In this document: piece after piece, positions 26,550 through 36,267 of the stretch
Layout of the letters: each line of letters begins with the position of its first letter
How positions within the stretch are numbered: the first letter of the stretch is position 1
Assembly (NCBI GenBank): GCA_030019415.1
Contig: JASEEX010000009.1
Span: forward strand, 1-55,411
Length of the DNA: 55,411 nucleotides
From: Thermodesulfovibrionales bacterium
Lineage (GTDB): Bacteria; Nitrospirota; Thermodesulfovibrionia; Thermodesulfovibrionales; SM23-35
Direction of reading: 5' to 3'
Notes under the pieces: model-generated
Seen by the model: the letters and a program-made list of their open reading frames with translations, nothing else
Told to the model about the DNA's origin: nothing
Database searches by the model: none
Translations under genes and position numbers: made by a program

Positions 26550-27935
26550 ATGGAACTCCTTAAGAAAGTAAAAGAAACAATCAAGAAACATTCTATGCTC
26601 TCTAGTAAGGAGAGGGTTTTAACTGCTCTCTCTGGCGGACCGGATTCTGTATGTCTTCTTTATGTGCTGAAGAATCTTAAGGACGAGTTCAAGCTGGATC
26701 TACATGCTATCTACATTGACCACGGTCTAAGACCAGAGGAAACGCCGAAGGAAATTGAGTTCTGTAAGAAGCTGTGCGAAAAGCTCAATCTGCCTTTTAT
26801 CACAAAATTCATAGATGTGAAATCCTACGCTAAAGAAAAGGGGATTAACAGGCAGGCAGCAGCAAGGCAGTTGCGTTACCAGGTTTTTGAAGAAACGGCT
26901 TTCGAGATTAATGCACATAAAATTGCATTGGGACATACAGCAGATGATCAGGCAGAAACTCTCCTTATGCACCTCTTTAGAGGCTCAGGCCCAACAGGTC
27001 TTTCCGGTATCCCGCCAGTCAGGGGGAGGTTCATAAGACCCCTGATCGAGATCGAGAGGAGGGAGATTGATAGGTATCTCCGGGAAGAGGAGATTGATTT
27101 TATAGTTGATTCATCAAACCTCAGAAAAGATTATCTGCGGAATAAAATAAGGCTTTCTCTCATGCCAATGATAAAGGAAGTTAATCCTAACATTATAGAG
27201 ACCCTCTCAAGGACCGCAGCAATACTAAGAGAAGAAGAGAGATATTTCGGGATTATTGTCACAAAAACATTGATGAGGCTTATCAGTAGAAAATCGGATT
27301 CTCGCATTGAGCTTTTTCTTGCCCCCTTAGAGGCTATGGAAAAGGTGATCCTGCGTAGGACTTTAAGGAGGGCAATAGATGAGACAAGGGGTCTTCGTGG
27401 AATAAACTTCATTCATATAGAAGATATCATTGAGCTTATCAAAAGTGGTAAAACTGGCGACAGGCTCTATCTTCCAGATGGCATAAGAGCTATAAAGGAG
27501 TATTCTACCCTTATCCTTACATCAGAGCCTCCTGTTAAATTAGATACTTATATCCTCGAAGTTCCTGGAGAGATTACCCTTAAGGAAGCCGGGCTTTCAA
27601 TCAAGGCTTCTATAATTGAACCTTCAGAGGTAAGTCAAACAGTCGAGGGACTACAGAGGACTTTAGCCTTCTTCGACGCAGAGAAATTAACCTTTCCCCT
27701 TACAGTTAGATCAAGAAAAAGCGGTGACTTCTTTTACCCCCTCGGCTTTGGCAAGAAGAAAAAACTTCAGGACTTCTTCGTTGACGAGAAAGTACCGAGG
27801 GATGAGCGTGATAGAATTCCATTAATCGTATCTGGAGAGGATATCATCTGGGTTATGGGATATAGAGGGGACGAGAGGTTCAAGGTAACGGATGAAACGA
27901 AGAAGGTTTTGAGATTAGAGGCGAGGAAAATTTAG
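26550..27935 (+). CDS. tilS: tRNA(Ile)-lysidine synthase
   Basis: 461 aa; puts lysine on C34 of tRNA-Ile(CAU) so that it reads AUA. PP-loop motif ALSGGPDSVCLLY (about 27-39), IDHGLRPEE, LGHTADDQAETLLMHLFRGSG; C-terminal TilS domain with LTVRSRKSGDFFYPLGFGKKKKL split here as SRKSGD and KKLQDFFVDEKVP. Full length. Confidence 0.95.
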   Translation: MELLKKVKETIKKHSMLSSKERVLTALSGGPDSVCLLYVLKNLKDEFKLDLHAIYIDHGLRPEETPKEIEFCKKLCEKLNLPFITKFIDVKSYAKEKGINRQAAARQLRYQVFEETAFEINAHKIALGHTADDQAETLLMHLFRGSGPTGLSGIPPVRGRFIRPLIEIERREIDRYLREEEIDFIVDSSNLRKDYLRNKIRLSLMPMIKEVNPNIIETLSRTAAILREEERYFGIIVTKTLMRLISRKSDSRIELFLAPLEAMEKVILRRTLRRAIDETRGLRGINFIHIEDIIELIKSGKTGDRLYLPDGIRAIKEYSTLILTSEPPVKLDTYILEVPGEITLKEAGLSIKASIIEPSEVSQTVEGLQRTLAFFDAEKLTFPLTVRSRKSGDFFYPLGFGKKKKLQDFFVDEKVPRDERDRIPLIVSGEDIIWVMGYRGDERFKVTDETKKVLRLEARKI

Positions 27936-28005
27936 TCCTTAAAAATTGCACCTATAGTCCGAATCTGTTATATTCGTGAATAGTAAAAAGGGATAGAGGT
28001 TATTT

Positions 28006-29418
28006 TTGGCAGAGAAGGTAAGGGTAAGGTTTGCACCAAGCCCAACAGGGCTTTTGCATTTAGGTGGGGCAAGAACTGCCCTTTTTAATTGGCTTTATGC
28101 AAGACATAATAAGGGCACCTTTATACTCAGGATTGAAGACACTGACAGGACACGTTCAACGGAGGAATACATAGATGCCATTATCGAAGGTATGAGGTGG
28201 CTTGGCCTCGACTGGGATGAAGGCCCATACAGGCAGACGGATAGATTCAGTATCTATAAGAGCTACGCTGATAAACTTTTAAGAGAAGGTAAGGCATATT
28301 ATTGTTATTGCTCACCCGAAGAACTTGAAAAGAGAAGACAGGAGGCATTAGCACAGGGGAGGCCGCCTAAATATGATGGGCGGTGTAGAAATTTGAAGGA
28401 ACCTGTGCCTGGAAGGGTAGCCGCAGTCCGCTTTAAGATGCCTCAAGAAGGAGAGACCGTTGTTGATGATTTAATTAAAGGAAAGGTCGTTTTTGATAAT
28501 GCCCAGCTCGATGACCTTATAATCATTCGGTCTGACCGGACACCGACATATAATTTTGTCGTAGTCGTTGATGACGTGGATATGGAAATTACACATGTAA
28601 TAAGAGGCGATGACCACCTTAATAACACCCCAAAACAGATCCATATATATAGAGCCCTTGGCTACAGAATCCCTGCATTTGCCCATTTACCGATGATCTT
28701 AGGTCCTGATAAGACAAGACTGAGCAAGAGACATGGTGCAACATCCGTCACGTCTTATAAGGAAATGGGTTACCTTTCTGATGCCTTTGTTAATTATATT
28801 GTCCGCCTCGGATGGGCTCACGGAGACCAGGAGATCTTTACAAGGGATGAGTTAATAGAGTATTTCTCTTTAGAAGATGTTGGGAAATCTGCTGCCATCT
28901 TCAACCCCGAAAAGCTCTTATGGCTTAATAGCCAATATATAATTAATTCAACAGCCGAAAGACTCGGAGAGCTTGTAATGCCCTTTCTTCTGAAACAGGG
29001 CATTATTAAGGAGGGTCAAATCCTTGATAGAGAATGGCTTTCAAAGGGGATCAAGACATTAAAGGAACGCTCAAGGGCATTAGTGGAGCTTGCAAATTCC
29101 CTCAGATATTATATCTCTGAGGATATAGGGATTGACCCTAAGGCGAAGGAGAAGTTCCTGAATAAAAAAAGCCTCCCCTATCTGATTGATGTGAAAGAGG
29201 CACTCAAAAGACTTGATAACTTTGTCGCACAGGAGATTGAAAAGGCCTTTATGACCCTTGTTGAAAAGCATAATACCAAACTCGGCAACATTGCTCAGCC
29301 TGTACGGGTTGCTATAACAGGCAAGACAGAAACCCCGGGAATATTTGAAGTGCTTGAGATTGTTGGCAAAGAGAAGGTTATAAAAAGGTTAGAGAAGGCA
29401 ATAAAGACAATAGGTTAA
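28006..29418 (+). CDS. gltX: Glutamyl-tRNA synthetase
   Basis: 470 aa class I synthetase. Seen: [16 protein letters not shown] (HIGH-like), [24 protein letters not shown], and the KMSKS-like [12 protein letters not shown] start with AGAGG upstream. Adjacent to glnS, which makes non-discriminating charging of tRNA-Gln unnecessary, though not impossible. Arginine is written mostly AGA/AGG, like the other genes. Confidence 0.96.
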   Translation: MAEKVRVRFAPSPTGLLHLGGARTALFNWLYARHNKGTFILRIEDTDRTRSTEEYIDAIIEGMRWLGLDWDEGPYRQTDRFSIYKSYADKLLREGKAYYCYCSPEELEKRRQEALAQGRPPKYDGRCRNLKEPVPGRVAAVRFKMPQEGETVVDDLIKGKVVFDNAQLDDLIIIRSDRTPTYNFVVVVDDVDMEITHVIRGDDHLNNTPKQIHIYRALGYRIPAFAHLPMILGPDKTRLSKRHGATSVTSYKEMGYLSDAFVNYIVRLGWAHGDQEIFTRDELIEYFSLEDVGKSAAIFNPEKLLWLNSQYIINSTAERLGELVMPFLLKQGIIKEGQILDREWLSKGIKTLKERSRALVELANSLRYYISEDIGIDPKAKEKFLNKKSLPYLIDVKEALKRLDNFVAQEIEKAFMTLVEKHNTKLGNIAQPVRVAITGKTETPGIFEVLEIVGKEKVIKRLEKAIKTIG

Positions 29419-29460
29419 GTCTTCACCATCCTCAACCGCAAGTACCCTGTCTTTCAGGAT

Positions 29461-31164
29461 ATGCTAAACTATTTCTTGATGCCTGAAACTGGTTCTAAAC
29501 CCTCTGATTTTATCAGAGAAATCATAAAAGAAGATTTGAAGAACAATAAATACGGTGGTCGAGTACATACCCGATTTCCACCTGAGCCGAATGGTTATCT
29601 ACATATTGGACATGCCAAATCCATCTGCCTCAATTTCGGCATCGCCGCAGAATTCGGAGGCCTTTGCAATCTGCGGTTCGATGATACCAATCCAATTAAA
29701 GAGGAATCAGAATATGTGGAATCGATCAAAGAGGACGGACGATGGCTTGGATTCGACTGGGGTAACAGGTTGTATTATGCATCAGACTACTTTGAACAAC
29801 TATACCAGTATGCCGTACAGTTAATCAAAGATGGTAAGGCATATGTTTGCGACTTGAGTCCAGAGAAAATCAGAGAGTACCGCGGTACCTTGACTGAACC
29901 CGGCAGGGAAAGTCCCTATCGTAATCGGTCAGTGGAAGAAAATCTGGACTTGTTTGAGCGCATGCGTGCAGGAGAATTCGAGGACGGTTTTCGTGTACTT
30001 CGAGCAAAAATTGATATGGCATCTGGAAACTTGAATATGCGAGATCCAGTCATGTACCGCATTCTACATGCAACGCATCACAGGACGGGTGACAAGTGGT
30101 GCATTTATCCGATGTACGACTTTGCCCATTGCATTTCGGACTCTATCGAGGGGATCACTCATTCTATTTGTACGCTGGAGTTTGAAGATCATCACCCATT
30201 GTACGATTGGTTTCTCGATGAATTGAATCTCCATCATCCACAGCAGATCGAGTTTGCCCGACTCAATCTCAGCTACACAGTGATGAGTAAGCGAAAGCTT
30301 CTGGAATTGGTAGAGGGAGGATGTGTCACCGGGTGGGACGATCCACGAATGCCTACACTATCGGGTTTGCGGAGACGTGGCTACACACCAGAATCAATCC
30401 GAAACTTTTGTAATCGCATTGGAGTGGCCAAGAGGGATAGTATAGTCGATGTGGCACTGCTGGAGCACTGTCTCCGGGAAGATTTGAATAAACGGGCTCA
30501 ACGTGTGATGGCTGTTTTGCGTCCCCTTCGGGTGGTCATAGACAACTATCCGGAAGACCTGGCGGAAGAAATGGAGGCCGTGAACAATCCGGAGGATCCC
30601 GATATGGGGACACGGAGGGTTCCTTTTTCACGTGTGCTGTACATCGAACGAGATGATTTTCTTGAGGTACCACCAAAACAATTTTTCCGTTTGGCCCCTG
30701 GTCGTGAGGTACGATTACGTTACGCATATTTTATTAAATGTGTGGGGGTTGTTAAGGATGAACATACTGGTGAAGTGGTCGAGTTACACTGTACCTATGA
30801 TCCAGCAACGCGTGGAGGTGATGCTCCAGACGGACTCAAAGTCAAGGCAACACTCCACTGGGTTTCGGCTGCCCACTCGATCAAGGCAGAAGTACGCTTG
30901 TACGATCACCTCTTCACAGTACCAAACCCAGGCGATCAAGAAGATTTTAAAACCTGTTTGAATCCAAACTCTCTGGAAAGGTTGACATCGTGCCGAGTTG
31001 AACCATCTCTGGCAGGTGCAAAGCCAGGAAGTCGATACCAGTTCGAGAGACTCGGTTATTTCTGTGTTGATCCCAATTCTTCAGAAGATATGTTGGTGTT
31101 TAATCGAACGGTGACGTTACGTGATACATGGGCCAAGATCATAAAAGCGCAGAAATTGAGATAG
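29461..31164 (+). CDS. glnS: Glutaminyl-tRNA synthetase
   Basis: 567 aa class I synthetase. Seen: [22 protein letters not shown] (HIGH within PNGYLHIGH), [33 protein letters not shown], and VMSKRKL (KMSKS). The C-terminal anticodon-binding barrels are present. Start is 29461 (AGGAT upstream) or the ATG at 29479. Codon use stands out: arginine is mainly CGA/CGT/CGC, against AGA/AGG in gltX and other neighbours, and GC is higher. This suggests recent acquisition; glnS is known for transfer between lineages. Confidence 0.95.
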   Translation: MLNYFLMPETGSKPSDFIREIIKEDLKNNKYGGRVHTRFPPEPNGYLHIGHAKSICLNFGIAAEFGGLCNLRFDDTNPIKEESEYVESIKEDGRWLGFDWGNRLYYASDYFEQLYQYAVQLIKDGKAYVCDLSPEKIREYRGTLTEPGRESPYRNRSVEENLDLFERMRAGEFEDGFRVLRAKIDMASGNLNMRDPVMYRILHATHHRTGDKWCIYPMYDFAHCISDSIEGITHSICTLEFEDHHPLYDWFLDELNLHHPQQIEFARLNLSYTVMSKRKLLELVEGGCVTGWDDPRMPTLSGLRRRGYTPESIRNFCNRIGVAKRDSIVDVALLEHCLREDLNKRAQRVMAVLRPLRVVIDNYPEDLAEEMEAVNNPEDPDMGTRRVPFSRVLYIERDDFLEVPPKQFFRLAPGREVRLRYAYFIKCVGVVKDEHTGEVVELHCTYDPATRGGDAPDGLKVKATLHWVSAAHSIKAEVRLYDHLFTVPNPGDQEDFKTCLNPNSLERLTSCRVEPSLAGAKPGSRYQFERLGYFCVDPNSSEDMLVFNRTVTLRDTWAKIIKAQKLR

Positions 31165-31276
31165 GGAAGTCATTAATTTCTTCATTGCAGACAAATTGAA
31201 ATAGATACAGGACGCCACGATAAAAAAATTAGTTTTTTTTTATGTCGTTCATCATGTATCATGTAATGGCTAACCC

Positions 31277-32272
31277 ATGAGCTACATCGCTGTCATAGGT
31301 GCCGGTAGCTGGGGAACAACCCTTTCATATCTCCTGTCAACTAAAGGCTATGACGTATCACTCTGGGTCTATGAAAGGGACCTCGCTGAGGAGATGGAAA
31401 GGACAAGGATAAATAGTGCATACCTTCCTGATGCCAAGCTTCCTGAAAACATAAAGATTTCTCACCAGATTGATGAAGTTATGGATAAAGCACGCTATAT
31501 CATCAATGCCGTGCCTGCGCAGCATACAAGGTCTGTATTTAAAGAATCCCTTCCCTACATATTGGATGAAGCAATAATAATCAGTGCATCAAAGGGCATA
31601 GAGAGAGGAACACTTATGACAATCTCTGCGGTATTAAAAGAGTTGTCTGGACATGAGGTTGCTGTTCTTTCAGGACCGAGTTTTGCCAGGGAGGTGATAA
31701 AGGGTCTGCCTACTGCTGTTACCCTTGCAACAGAAGATAAGGATACGGGCTTCATGCTTCAGGAAGTATTTAATACAGATAACTTCAGGGTTTACACCCA
31801 TAACGATATACTCGGCGTAGAGATTGGAGGGGCTCTAAAAAATGTGATGGCCATCGCATCTGGAATCTCTGACAGCCTCGGTCTTGGCTATAATGCAAGG
31901 GCTTCACTCATAACAAGGGGTCTTGTTGAAATGACGAGGCTCGGGCTTGCAATGGGTGCAAAGGAAAAAACCTTTTTAGGGCTCAGTTGTCTGGGAGATC
32001 TTGTCCTAACATGTACAAGCCCTTTATCAAGAAATTATACATTAGGAATTAAACTCGGCCAGGGAATGAAGCTTAAAGATATCTTAGACCAGACAAAGAG
32101 TGTTGTAGAGGGAGTAGCAACTGCGGAATCTGCCTTTGAACTGTCGAAAAAATACAATATCGAAATGCCCATTGTAGAACAGGTCTATAAGATTATCTAT
32201 GAGGAGAAAGACCCTGCTGTTGCAGTCAGGGATTTGATGAGCCGTCCATTGAAGGCGGAGTTTTATGGATGA
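31277..32272 (+). CDS. gpsA: Glycerol-3-phosphate dehydrogenase [NAD(P)+]
   Basis: 331 aa; reduces dihydroxyacetone phosphate to sn-glycerol 3-phosphate for phospholipids. Seen: IGAGSWGTTLSYLLS, INAVPAQHTR, SGPSFAREV, and the catalytic Lys in GGALKNVMAIASGI. Overlaps larB by eight bases. A TGTAAT box ends nine bases before the ATG; no Shine-Dalgarno. Confidence 0.97.
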   Translation: MSYIAVIGAGSWGTTLSYLLSTKGYDVSLWVYERDLAEEMERTRINSAYLPDAKLPENIKISHQIDEVMDKARYIINAVPAQHTRSVFKESLPYILDEAIIISASKGIERGTLMTISAVLKELSGHEVAVLSGPSFAREVIKGLPTAVTLATEDKDTGFMLQEVFNTDNFRVYTHNDILGVEIGGALKNVMAIASGISDSLGLGYNARASLITRGLVEMTRLGLAMGAKEKTFLGLSCLGDLVLTCTSPLSRNYTLGIKLGQGMKLKDILDQTKSVVEGVATAESAFELSKKYNIEMPIVEQVYKIIYEEKDPAVAVRDLMSRPLKAEFYG

Positions 32273-33002
32273 ATCAAAGATAAAAAAGATCCTCGAATCC
32301 GTAAAATCCGGAAAGTTGAGCGTTAATGCTGCATTTAACAGATTCAAACATCTCCCCTATGAAGACCTGTCCTTTGCTAAAGTAGACCACCACAGGCATA
32401 TAAGGCAGGGAATTCCTGAGGTAATTTTTGCCGAGGGCAAAAAAGTAGAAGATGTTATTGCCATAGCACGCTCTATGTACAGAAAAAGCAAGAAACTTTT
32501 AATCACAAAGGTATCAAAAGAGATATATGATGCCCTAAAGATTAAAGACGCAGTCTTTTATCCTTCATCAGGCACAATATCAGTAGGAGGAGAGAAAAAG
32601 AGAAAGGGTCATATTCTTATACTTTCTGCAGGGACATCTGACATACCTGTTGCAGAGGAGGCTGAAGTCACGGCATCATTTCTTGGAAGCAGAGTCGAGG
32701 GCATCTATGATGTTGGCGTGGCAGGGATCCACAGACTTGTGGATATCAAAAAATCTATTGATTCTGCAAAGGTGATTGTAGTTGTTGCTGGTATGGAAGG
32801 CGCCCTTCCCTCTGTTGTTGGAAGCTTCACAGATAAACCAATCATTGCAGTTCCTACATCCATCGGTTATGGCACAAGCCTCGGCGGACTAACAGCCCTT
32901 TTTTCGATGCTCAATTCCTGTGTGCCGGGCATCGCAGTGATGAATATAGATAATGGCTTTGGTGCTGGATGTCTGGCACATAAGATAAATACCTTAAGTT
33001 GA
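32265..33002 (+). CDS. larB: LarB-type protein (pyridinium-3,5-biscarboxylate synthase, PurE-like domain)
   Basis: 245 aa. LarB carboxylates and activates nicotinic acid adenine dinucleotide for the nickel-pincer cofactor of lactate racemase-type enzymes. Seen: an N-terminal helical part (KIKKILESVKSGKLSVNAA), FAEGKKVEDVIAIA, and a PurE-like C-terminal half with SAGTSDIPVAEEAEVTA, DVGVAGIHRL, AGMEGALPSVVGS and VPTSIGYGTSLGGLTAL. No larA, larC or larE in the window. Confidence 0.93.
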   Translation: MDESKIKKILESVKSGKLSVNAAFNRFKHLPYEDLSFAKVDHHRHIRQGIPEVIFAEGKKVEDVIAIARSMYRKSKKLLITKVSKEIYDALKIKDAVFYPSSGTISVGGEKKRKGHILILSAGTSDIPVAEEAEVTASFLGSRVEGIYDVGVAGIHRLVDIKKSIDSAKVIVVVAGMEGALPSVVGSFTDKPIIAVPTSIGYGTSLGGLTALFSMLNSCVPGIAVMNIDNGFGAGCLAHKINTLS

Positions 33003-33034
33003 CATTTTTAAAAAACCTCATCTATACTTAAATT

Positions 33035-33120
33035 AACCCTGGGGGAGGCCAAAAGCCTGAGAGGACGAGACGTCGACCCCTCGAACCTGATCCGGGTAAT
33101 GCCGGCGTAGGGAATGGGAA
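33035..33120 (+). promoter_or_regulatory. TPP (thiamine pyrophosphate) riboswitch
   Basis: Conserved TPP aptamer elements in order: GGGGGAGGCC, GCCTGAGAGG (CUGAGA loop), CCCCTCGAACCTGATCCGGG, TAATGCCGGCGTAGGGAA. A terminator hairpin follows, then the Thi4 gene. Ligand binding is expected to favour termination. Confidence 0.97.
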
Positions 33121-33125
33121 AGCAG

Positions 33126-33160
33126 ACCGTATCCTTCAGGGATGCGGTTTTTTTGTTTTT
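33126..33160 (+). terminator. Riboswitch-controlled intrinsic terminator
   Basis: ACCGTATCC / GGATGCGGT-type stem of nine pairs (33126-33148) with a short loop, then a T-rich run to 33160. It stands between the aptamer and the GGAGG of thi4. Confidence 0.9.
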
Positions 33161-33170
33161 GGAGGATAAA

Positions 33171-33974
33171 ATGGATGAAGTGCTTATATCTCGTGCAATA
33201 ATGGAGAGCTATTTTAAGAACTTCCTCGATGCCCTTGATGTAGAGGTAGCCATAGCAGGGGCAGGACCTTCGGGTATGACCGCTGCTTATTATCTAGCAA
33301 GGGAGGGTGTAAAGATAGCTGTATTTGAAAGACAGCTCCGGGTTGGAGGTGGAATGCCAGGTGGAGGGATGATGTTCAACTGCATTGTTGTCCAGGAGGA
33401 GGGGAGAAGGGTTCTGGATGAATTTGAGGTGCGAACAAAGAAATATAAAGATGGGCTTTATGTAGCCCATGCCTTAGAGGCGGTTTCAGCCCTCTGCCTT
33501 AAGGCCATAAAAGCTGGGGCGAACATCTTCAACCTCATAAGTGTGGAAGACGTAATGATAAGGGAGTCCGCCTCAGGCCGAGATGTCATTACTGGATTAG
33601 TCCTTAATTGGAGTGCTGTTTCTTGGTCAAAGCTCCATGTAGACCCATTAACTGTGAGGTCAAGGGTGGTGATAGATGCTACCGGGCATGACGGCGAAGT
33701 ATGCCGCATAGTGTCAAGAAAGATAGGGCCCAGGCTAAGGACCTCCACGGGCGATATTATGGGTGAGAAGTCTATGTGGTCGGAAAAGGGAGAAAGGGAG
33801 ATATTGGAGAATACGAAAGAGGTTTATCCTGGCCTCATCGTCGCCGGGATGGCAGCAAATGCGGTCTTTGGTTCTCCCAGGATGGGCGCTATTTTCGGAG
33901 GGATGCTTCTTTCTGGCAAAAGGGCAGCAGAGATAGCCCTGGAGAAGCTCAGGGTTGAGAGGTTACTCAAATGA
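33171..33974 (+). CDS. thi4: Sulfide-dependent adenosine diphosphate thiazole synthase (Thi4 family)
   Basis: 267 aa from ATG 33171 with GGAGG. Makes the thiazole of thiamine from NAD, glycine and sulfide. FAD/NAD-type site GAGPSG (30-35), GGGMPGGGMMFN, and the active segment KLHVDPL. Yeast Thi4 has a sacrificial Cys in this position; here it is His156, as in archaeal enzymes that use free sulfide catalytically. The C-terminal GMAANAVFGSPRMGAIFGGM is conserved. First gene of the riboswitch operon, overlapping thiC by four bases. Confidence 0.93.
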   Translation: MDEVLISRAIMESYFKNFLDALDVEVAIAGAGPSGMTAAYYLAREGVKIAVFERQLRVGGGMPGGGMMFNCIVVQEEGRRVLDEFEVRTKKYKDGLYVAHALEAVSALCLKAIKAGANIFNLISVEDVMIRESASGRDVITGLVLNWSAVSWSKLHVDPLTVRSRVVIDATGHDGEVCRIVSRKIGPRLRTSTGDIMGEKSMWSEKGEREILENTKEVYPGLIVAGMAANAVFGSPRMGAIFGGMLLSGKRAAEIALEKLRVERLLK

Positions 33975-35257
33975 CGAGAATAGAACTGGCGAAAAGGGGA
34001 ATTGTTACTGATGAAGTTAAGGTTGTTGCCCTTTCTGAAAATATATCACCGGAAAGGCTCGCTTCTGATATCGCGGAGGGATTAACGGTAGTCCCCAGAA
34101 ATAGTAACCACGAAGTAAAACCAATAGGCATAGGAAGAGGGCTAAGGACAAAGGTCAATGTAAATATAGGTACATCGAAGGATAAGGTCTCACTTGATGA
34201 TGAAAGAGGGAAGCTCGATATCCTTGTTAAGTACGGTGCTGATGCTGTTATGGACCTCTCAACAGGTGGACCTATTAAAGAACTTAGGCGACTCCTTTTG
34301 AAGAGGTCTCCTCTTTCGGTCGGTACAGTTCCGATATATGAGGCTGCCATAAGGGCTGCAGAGACTTATGGCACTATAGCAAAGATGACTCCTGATGACA
34401 TCTTTGGTGTGATAGAGGAACACGCATTAGAAGGAGTTGATTTTGCTACAGTCCATTGTGGTCTTACAAGAAAGGGTGTTGAAAGGCTTAAGGATGAAGG
34501 TAGGATTCTTGATATTGTAAGTCGTGGTGGCTCATTCCTTCTTGAATGGATGATTTACAATGACAAAGAAAATCCCCTCTTTGAATATTATGACAGGCTT
34601 CTCGAGATTGCAAAAAAATATGATTTAACCCTAAGCCTTGGCGACGGTCTACGACCTGGCTGCCTTGAGGATGCAACAGACAGAAGTCAGATCGAAGAGT
34701 TGTTAACTATTGGAGAATTAAGAGATAGAGCACTCGAATCAGGGGTTCAAGCGATCATCGAAGGCCCAGGTCATGTACCTTTAAACCAGATCGAATTAAA
34801 CATAAAAATCCAGAAGGAGATCTGCAAAGGTGCGCCATTCTACGTCCTCGGCCCCCTTGTGACAGACATTGCAATGGGATACGACCATATAGCAGCAGCT
34901 ATAGGAGGTGCCATCGCAGGTGCAGCAGGCGCAGATTTCCTGTGTTATGTAACTCCGGCAGAACATATCAGGCTACCGAATATTGAAGATGTAAAAGAGG
35001 GGCTCATTGCATCAAAGATAGCTGCCCATGTAGCAGACATTGCAAAGGGTGTCCCTGGTTCAATCGAGCTTGACAGGAAGATGGCAAGATACAGAAAAAA
35101 CCTCGATTGGGACGGTCAGATTTCGTTAAGCCTCGATCCTGACAGGGTGCGCAAGTGGCGGGCAGAGGTTCCTCCTGCAGAGAGAGAAGTCTGCTCAATG
35201 TGCGGGGAGTTCTGTGCAATAACAATAGTGGAGAAGGCGCTGAAGAAAAGGAGATGA
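33971..35257 (+). CDS. thiC: Phosphomethylpyrimidine synthase
   Basis: 428 aa, the short form. Radical SAM rearrangement of aminoimidazole ribotide to the thiamine pyrimidine. Seen: TKVNVNIGTSKD, GADAVMDLSTGG, SLGDGLRPGC, EGPGHVPLNQI, GAAGADFLCYVTPAEHI, and the C-terminal cluster CSMCGEFC (Cys408, 411, 415). The spacing is one residue shorter than the CX2CX4C of the long bacterial form. Overlaps thi4 and thiD (ATGA). Confidence 0.97.
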   Translation: MTRIELAKRGIVTDEVKVVALSENISPERLASDIAEGLTVVPRNSNHEVKPIGIGRGLRTKVNVNIGTSKDKVSLDDERGKLDILVKYGADAVMDLSTGGPIKELRRLLLKRSPLSVGTVPIYEAAIRAAETYGTIAKMTPDDIFGVIEEHALEGVDFATVHCGLTRKGVERLKDEGRILDIVSRGGSFLLEWMIYNDKENPLFEYYDRLLEIAKKYDLTLSLGDGLRPGCLEDATDRSQIEELLTIGELRDRALESGVQAIIEGPGHVPLNQIELNIKIQKEICKGAPFYVLGPLVTDIAMGYDHIAAAIGGAIAGAAGADFLCYVTPAEHIRLPNIEDVKEGLIASKIAAHVADIAKGVPGSIELDRKMARYRKNLDWDGQISLSLDPDRVRKWRAEVPPAEREVCSMCGEFCAITIVEKALKKRR

Positions 35258-36015
35258 AAATAGCCCTCACCATAGCTGGTTCCGATCCTACAGGGGGGGC
35301 GGGGCTACAGGCAGATCTAAGGGTCTTCAGGGCCTTCGAGGTACACGGGCTTTCTGTAGTGTCTGCTATTACGGCACAGAATACAAAGGCTGTTGATTTT
35401 GTCTTTCCTGTTGAGAGAGATTTTCTCGAGAAACAGCTCCATGTGCTTCTCCCTGATATCAGACCTGATGCATTGAAAATAGGGATGCTTTACAGCAGAT
35501 GGGCTGTTGAACTTGTTGCTGAGATTTTAAAGGAGTATTCATTAGGCAACCTTGTGATTGACCCTGTGACAGTTTCTTCATCTGGTATAAGCCTCATTGA
35601 GAATGGGACCTTAGATTCCTTAAAAGAAAGACTTTTCCCTCTCTCAAAGATAATCACCCCAAATATTTATGAGGCCTCTGTTCTGACGGGTATCATAATT
35701 GAAGATAAAAAGGATATGGAAAAGGCTGCGAAGGTCCTGAAGGATATGGGCCCTGAAGTCGTAGTCATTACAGGCGGACACCTCGAAGAGGTAGCCCTTG
35801 ACCTTTTTTATGACGGGAATTTTCATGATATAGAAGGCTTAAAGATAGAAGGTGAATATCATGGCACAGGGTGTGCTTTTTCTGCTGCTGTTACGGCATC
35901 ACTTGCCCTTGGCTATATCCCCCTCGAGTCAGTAAGGAGGGCAAAGGAATTCATGGATAAGACAATAAAAAAAGCCCATCATCCTGGTAAAGGTATGGGG
36001 CTGCTCTATATATAA
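35254..36015 (+). CDS. thiD: Hydroxymethylpyrimidine/phosphomethylpyrimidine kinase
   Basis: 253 aa ribokinase-like kinase phosphorylating HMP and HMP-P. The start ATG (35254) overlaps the thiC stop and has AAAGGAG; earlier in-frame residues are thiC overlap. Seen: IAGSDPTGGAGLQADLRVF, ITAQNTKAV, DALKIGMLYS, and EYHGTGCAFSAAVTA (anion hole and catalytic Asp replaced region G-T-G-C). No ThiE domain fused; thiE must be elsewhere. Confidence 0.95.
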   Translation: MKIALTIAGSDPTGGAGLQADLRVFRAFEVHGLSVVSAITAQNTKAVDFVFPVERDFLEKQLHVLLPDIRPDALKIGMLYSRWAVELVAEILKEYSLGNLVIDPVTVSSSGISLIENGTLDSLKERLFPLSKIITPNIYEASVLTGIIIEDKKDMEKAAKVLKDMGPEVVVITGGHLEEVALDLFYDGNFHDIEGLKIEGEYHGTGCAFSAAVTASLALGYIPLESVRRAKEFMDKTIKKAHHPGKGMGLLYI

Positions 36016-36100
36016 AATCGCAAAGCTGAATTTCGGTAAACTAAAATTTCGGAAACCTCAACTAATACACTTCTGCTATAATTAAATCAGGTTACATAAG

Positions 36101-36239
36101 CCCAAATCCAGCGATAAACGTGCAAACCATTGCTATTGTGTCACCCTGAGCGTGTCGAAGGGTGACACTGATGTCATGGTTCGACTGGCTCACCATGACA
36201 TTATCGCTTCATTACGACAAATTTATCGCTGGATTTGGG
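36101..36239. mobile_element. Miniature inverted-repeat element (139 bp) with 18-bp perfect terminal repeats
   Basis: Terminal repeats CCCAAATCCAGCGATAAA (36101-36118) and its exact reverse complement (36222-36239). Inside are two hairpins: GTGTCACCCT / AGGGTGACAC (36138-36147 / 36159-36168) and ATGTCATGGT / ACCATGACAT (36171-36180 / 36192-36201). The 5-bp word ATAAG flanks both ends (36096-36100 and 36240-36244), as a target duplication would. No ORF; a transposase must act in trans. Confidence 0.8.
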
Positions 36240-36267
36240 ATAAGGTTAACAAAATGTCATTGGTGAT

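Noticed and set aside
31165-31276. Small RNA or terminator between glnS and gpsA
   Set aside because: Only A/T runs and no GC-rich stem; nothing supports an RNA gene.
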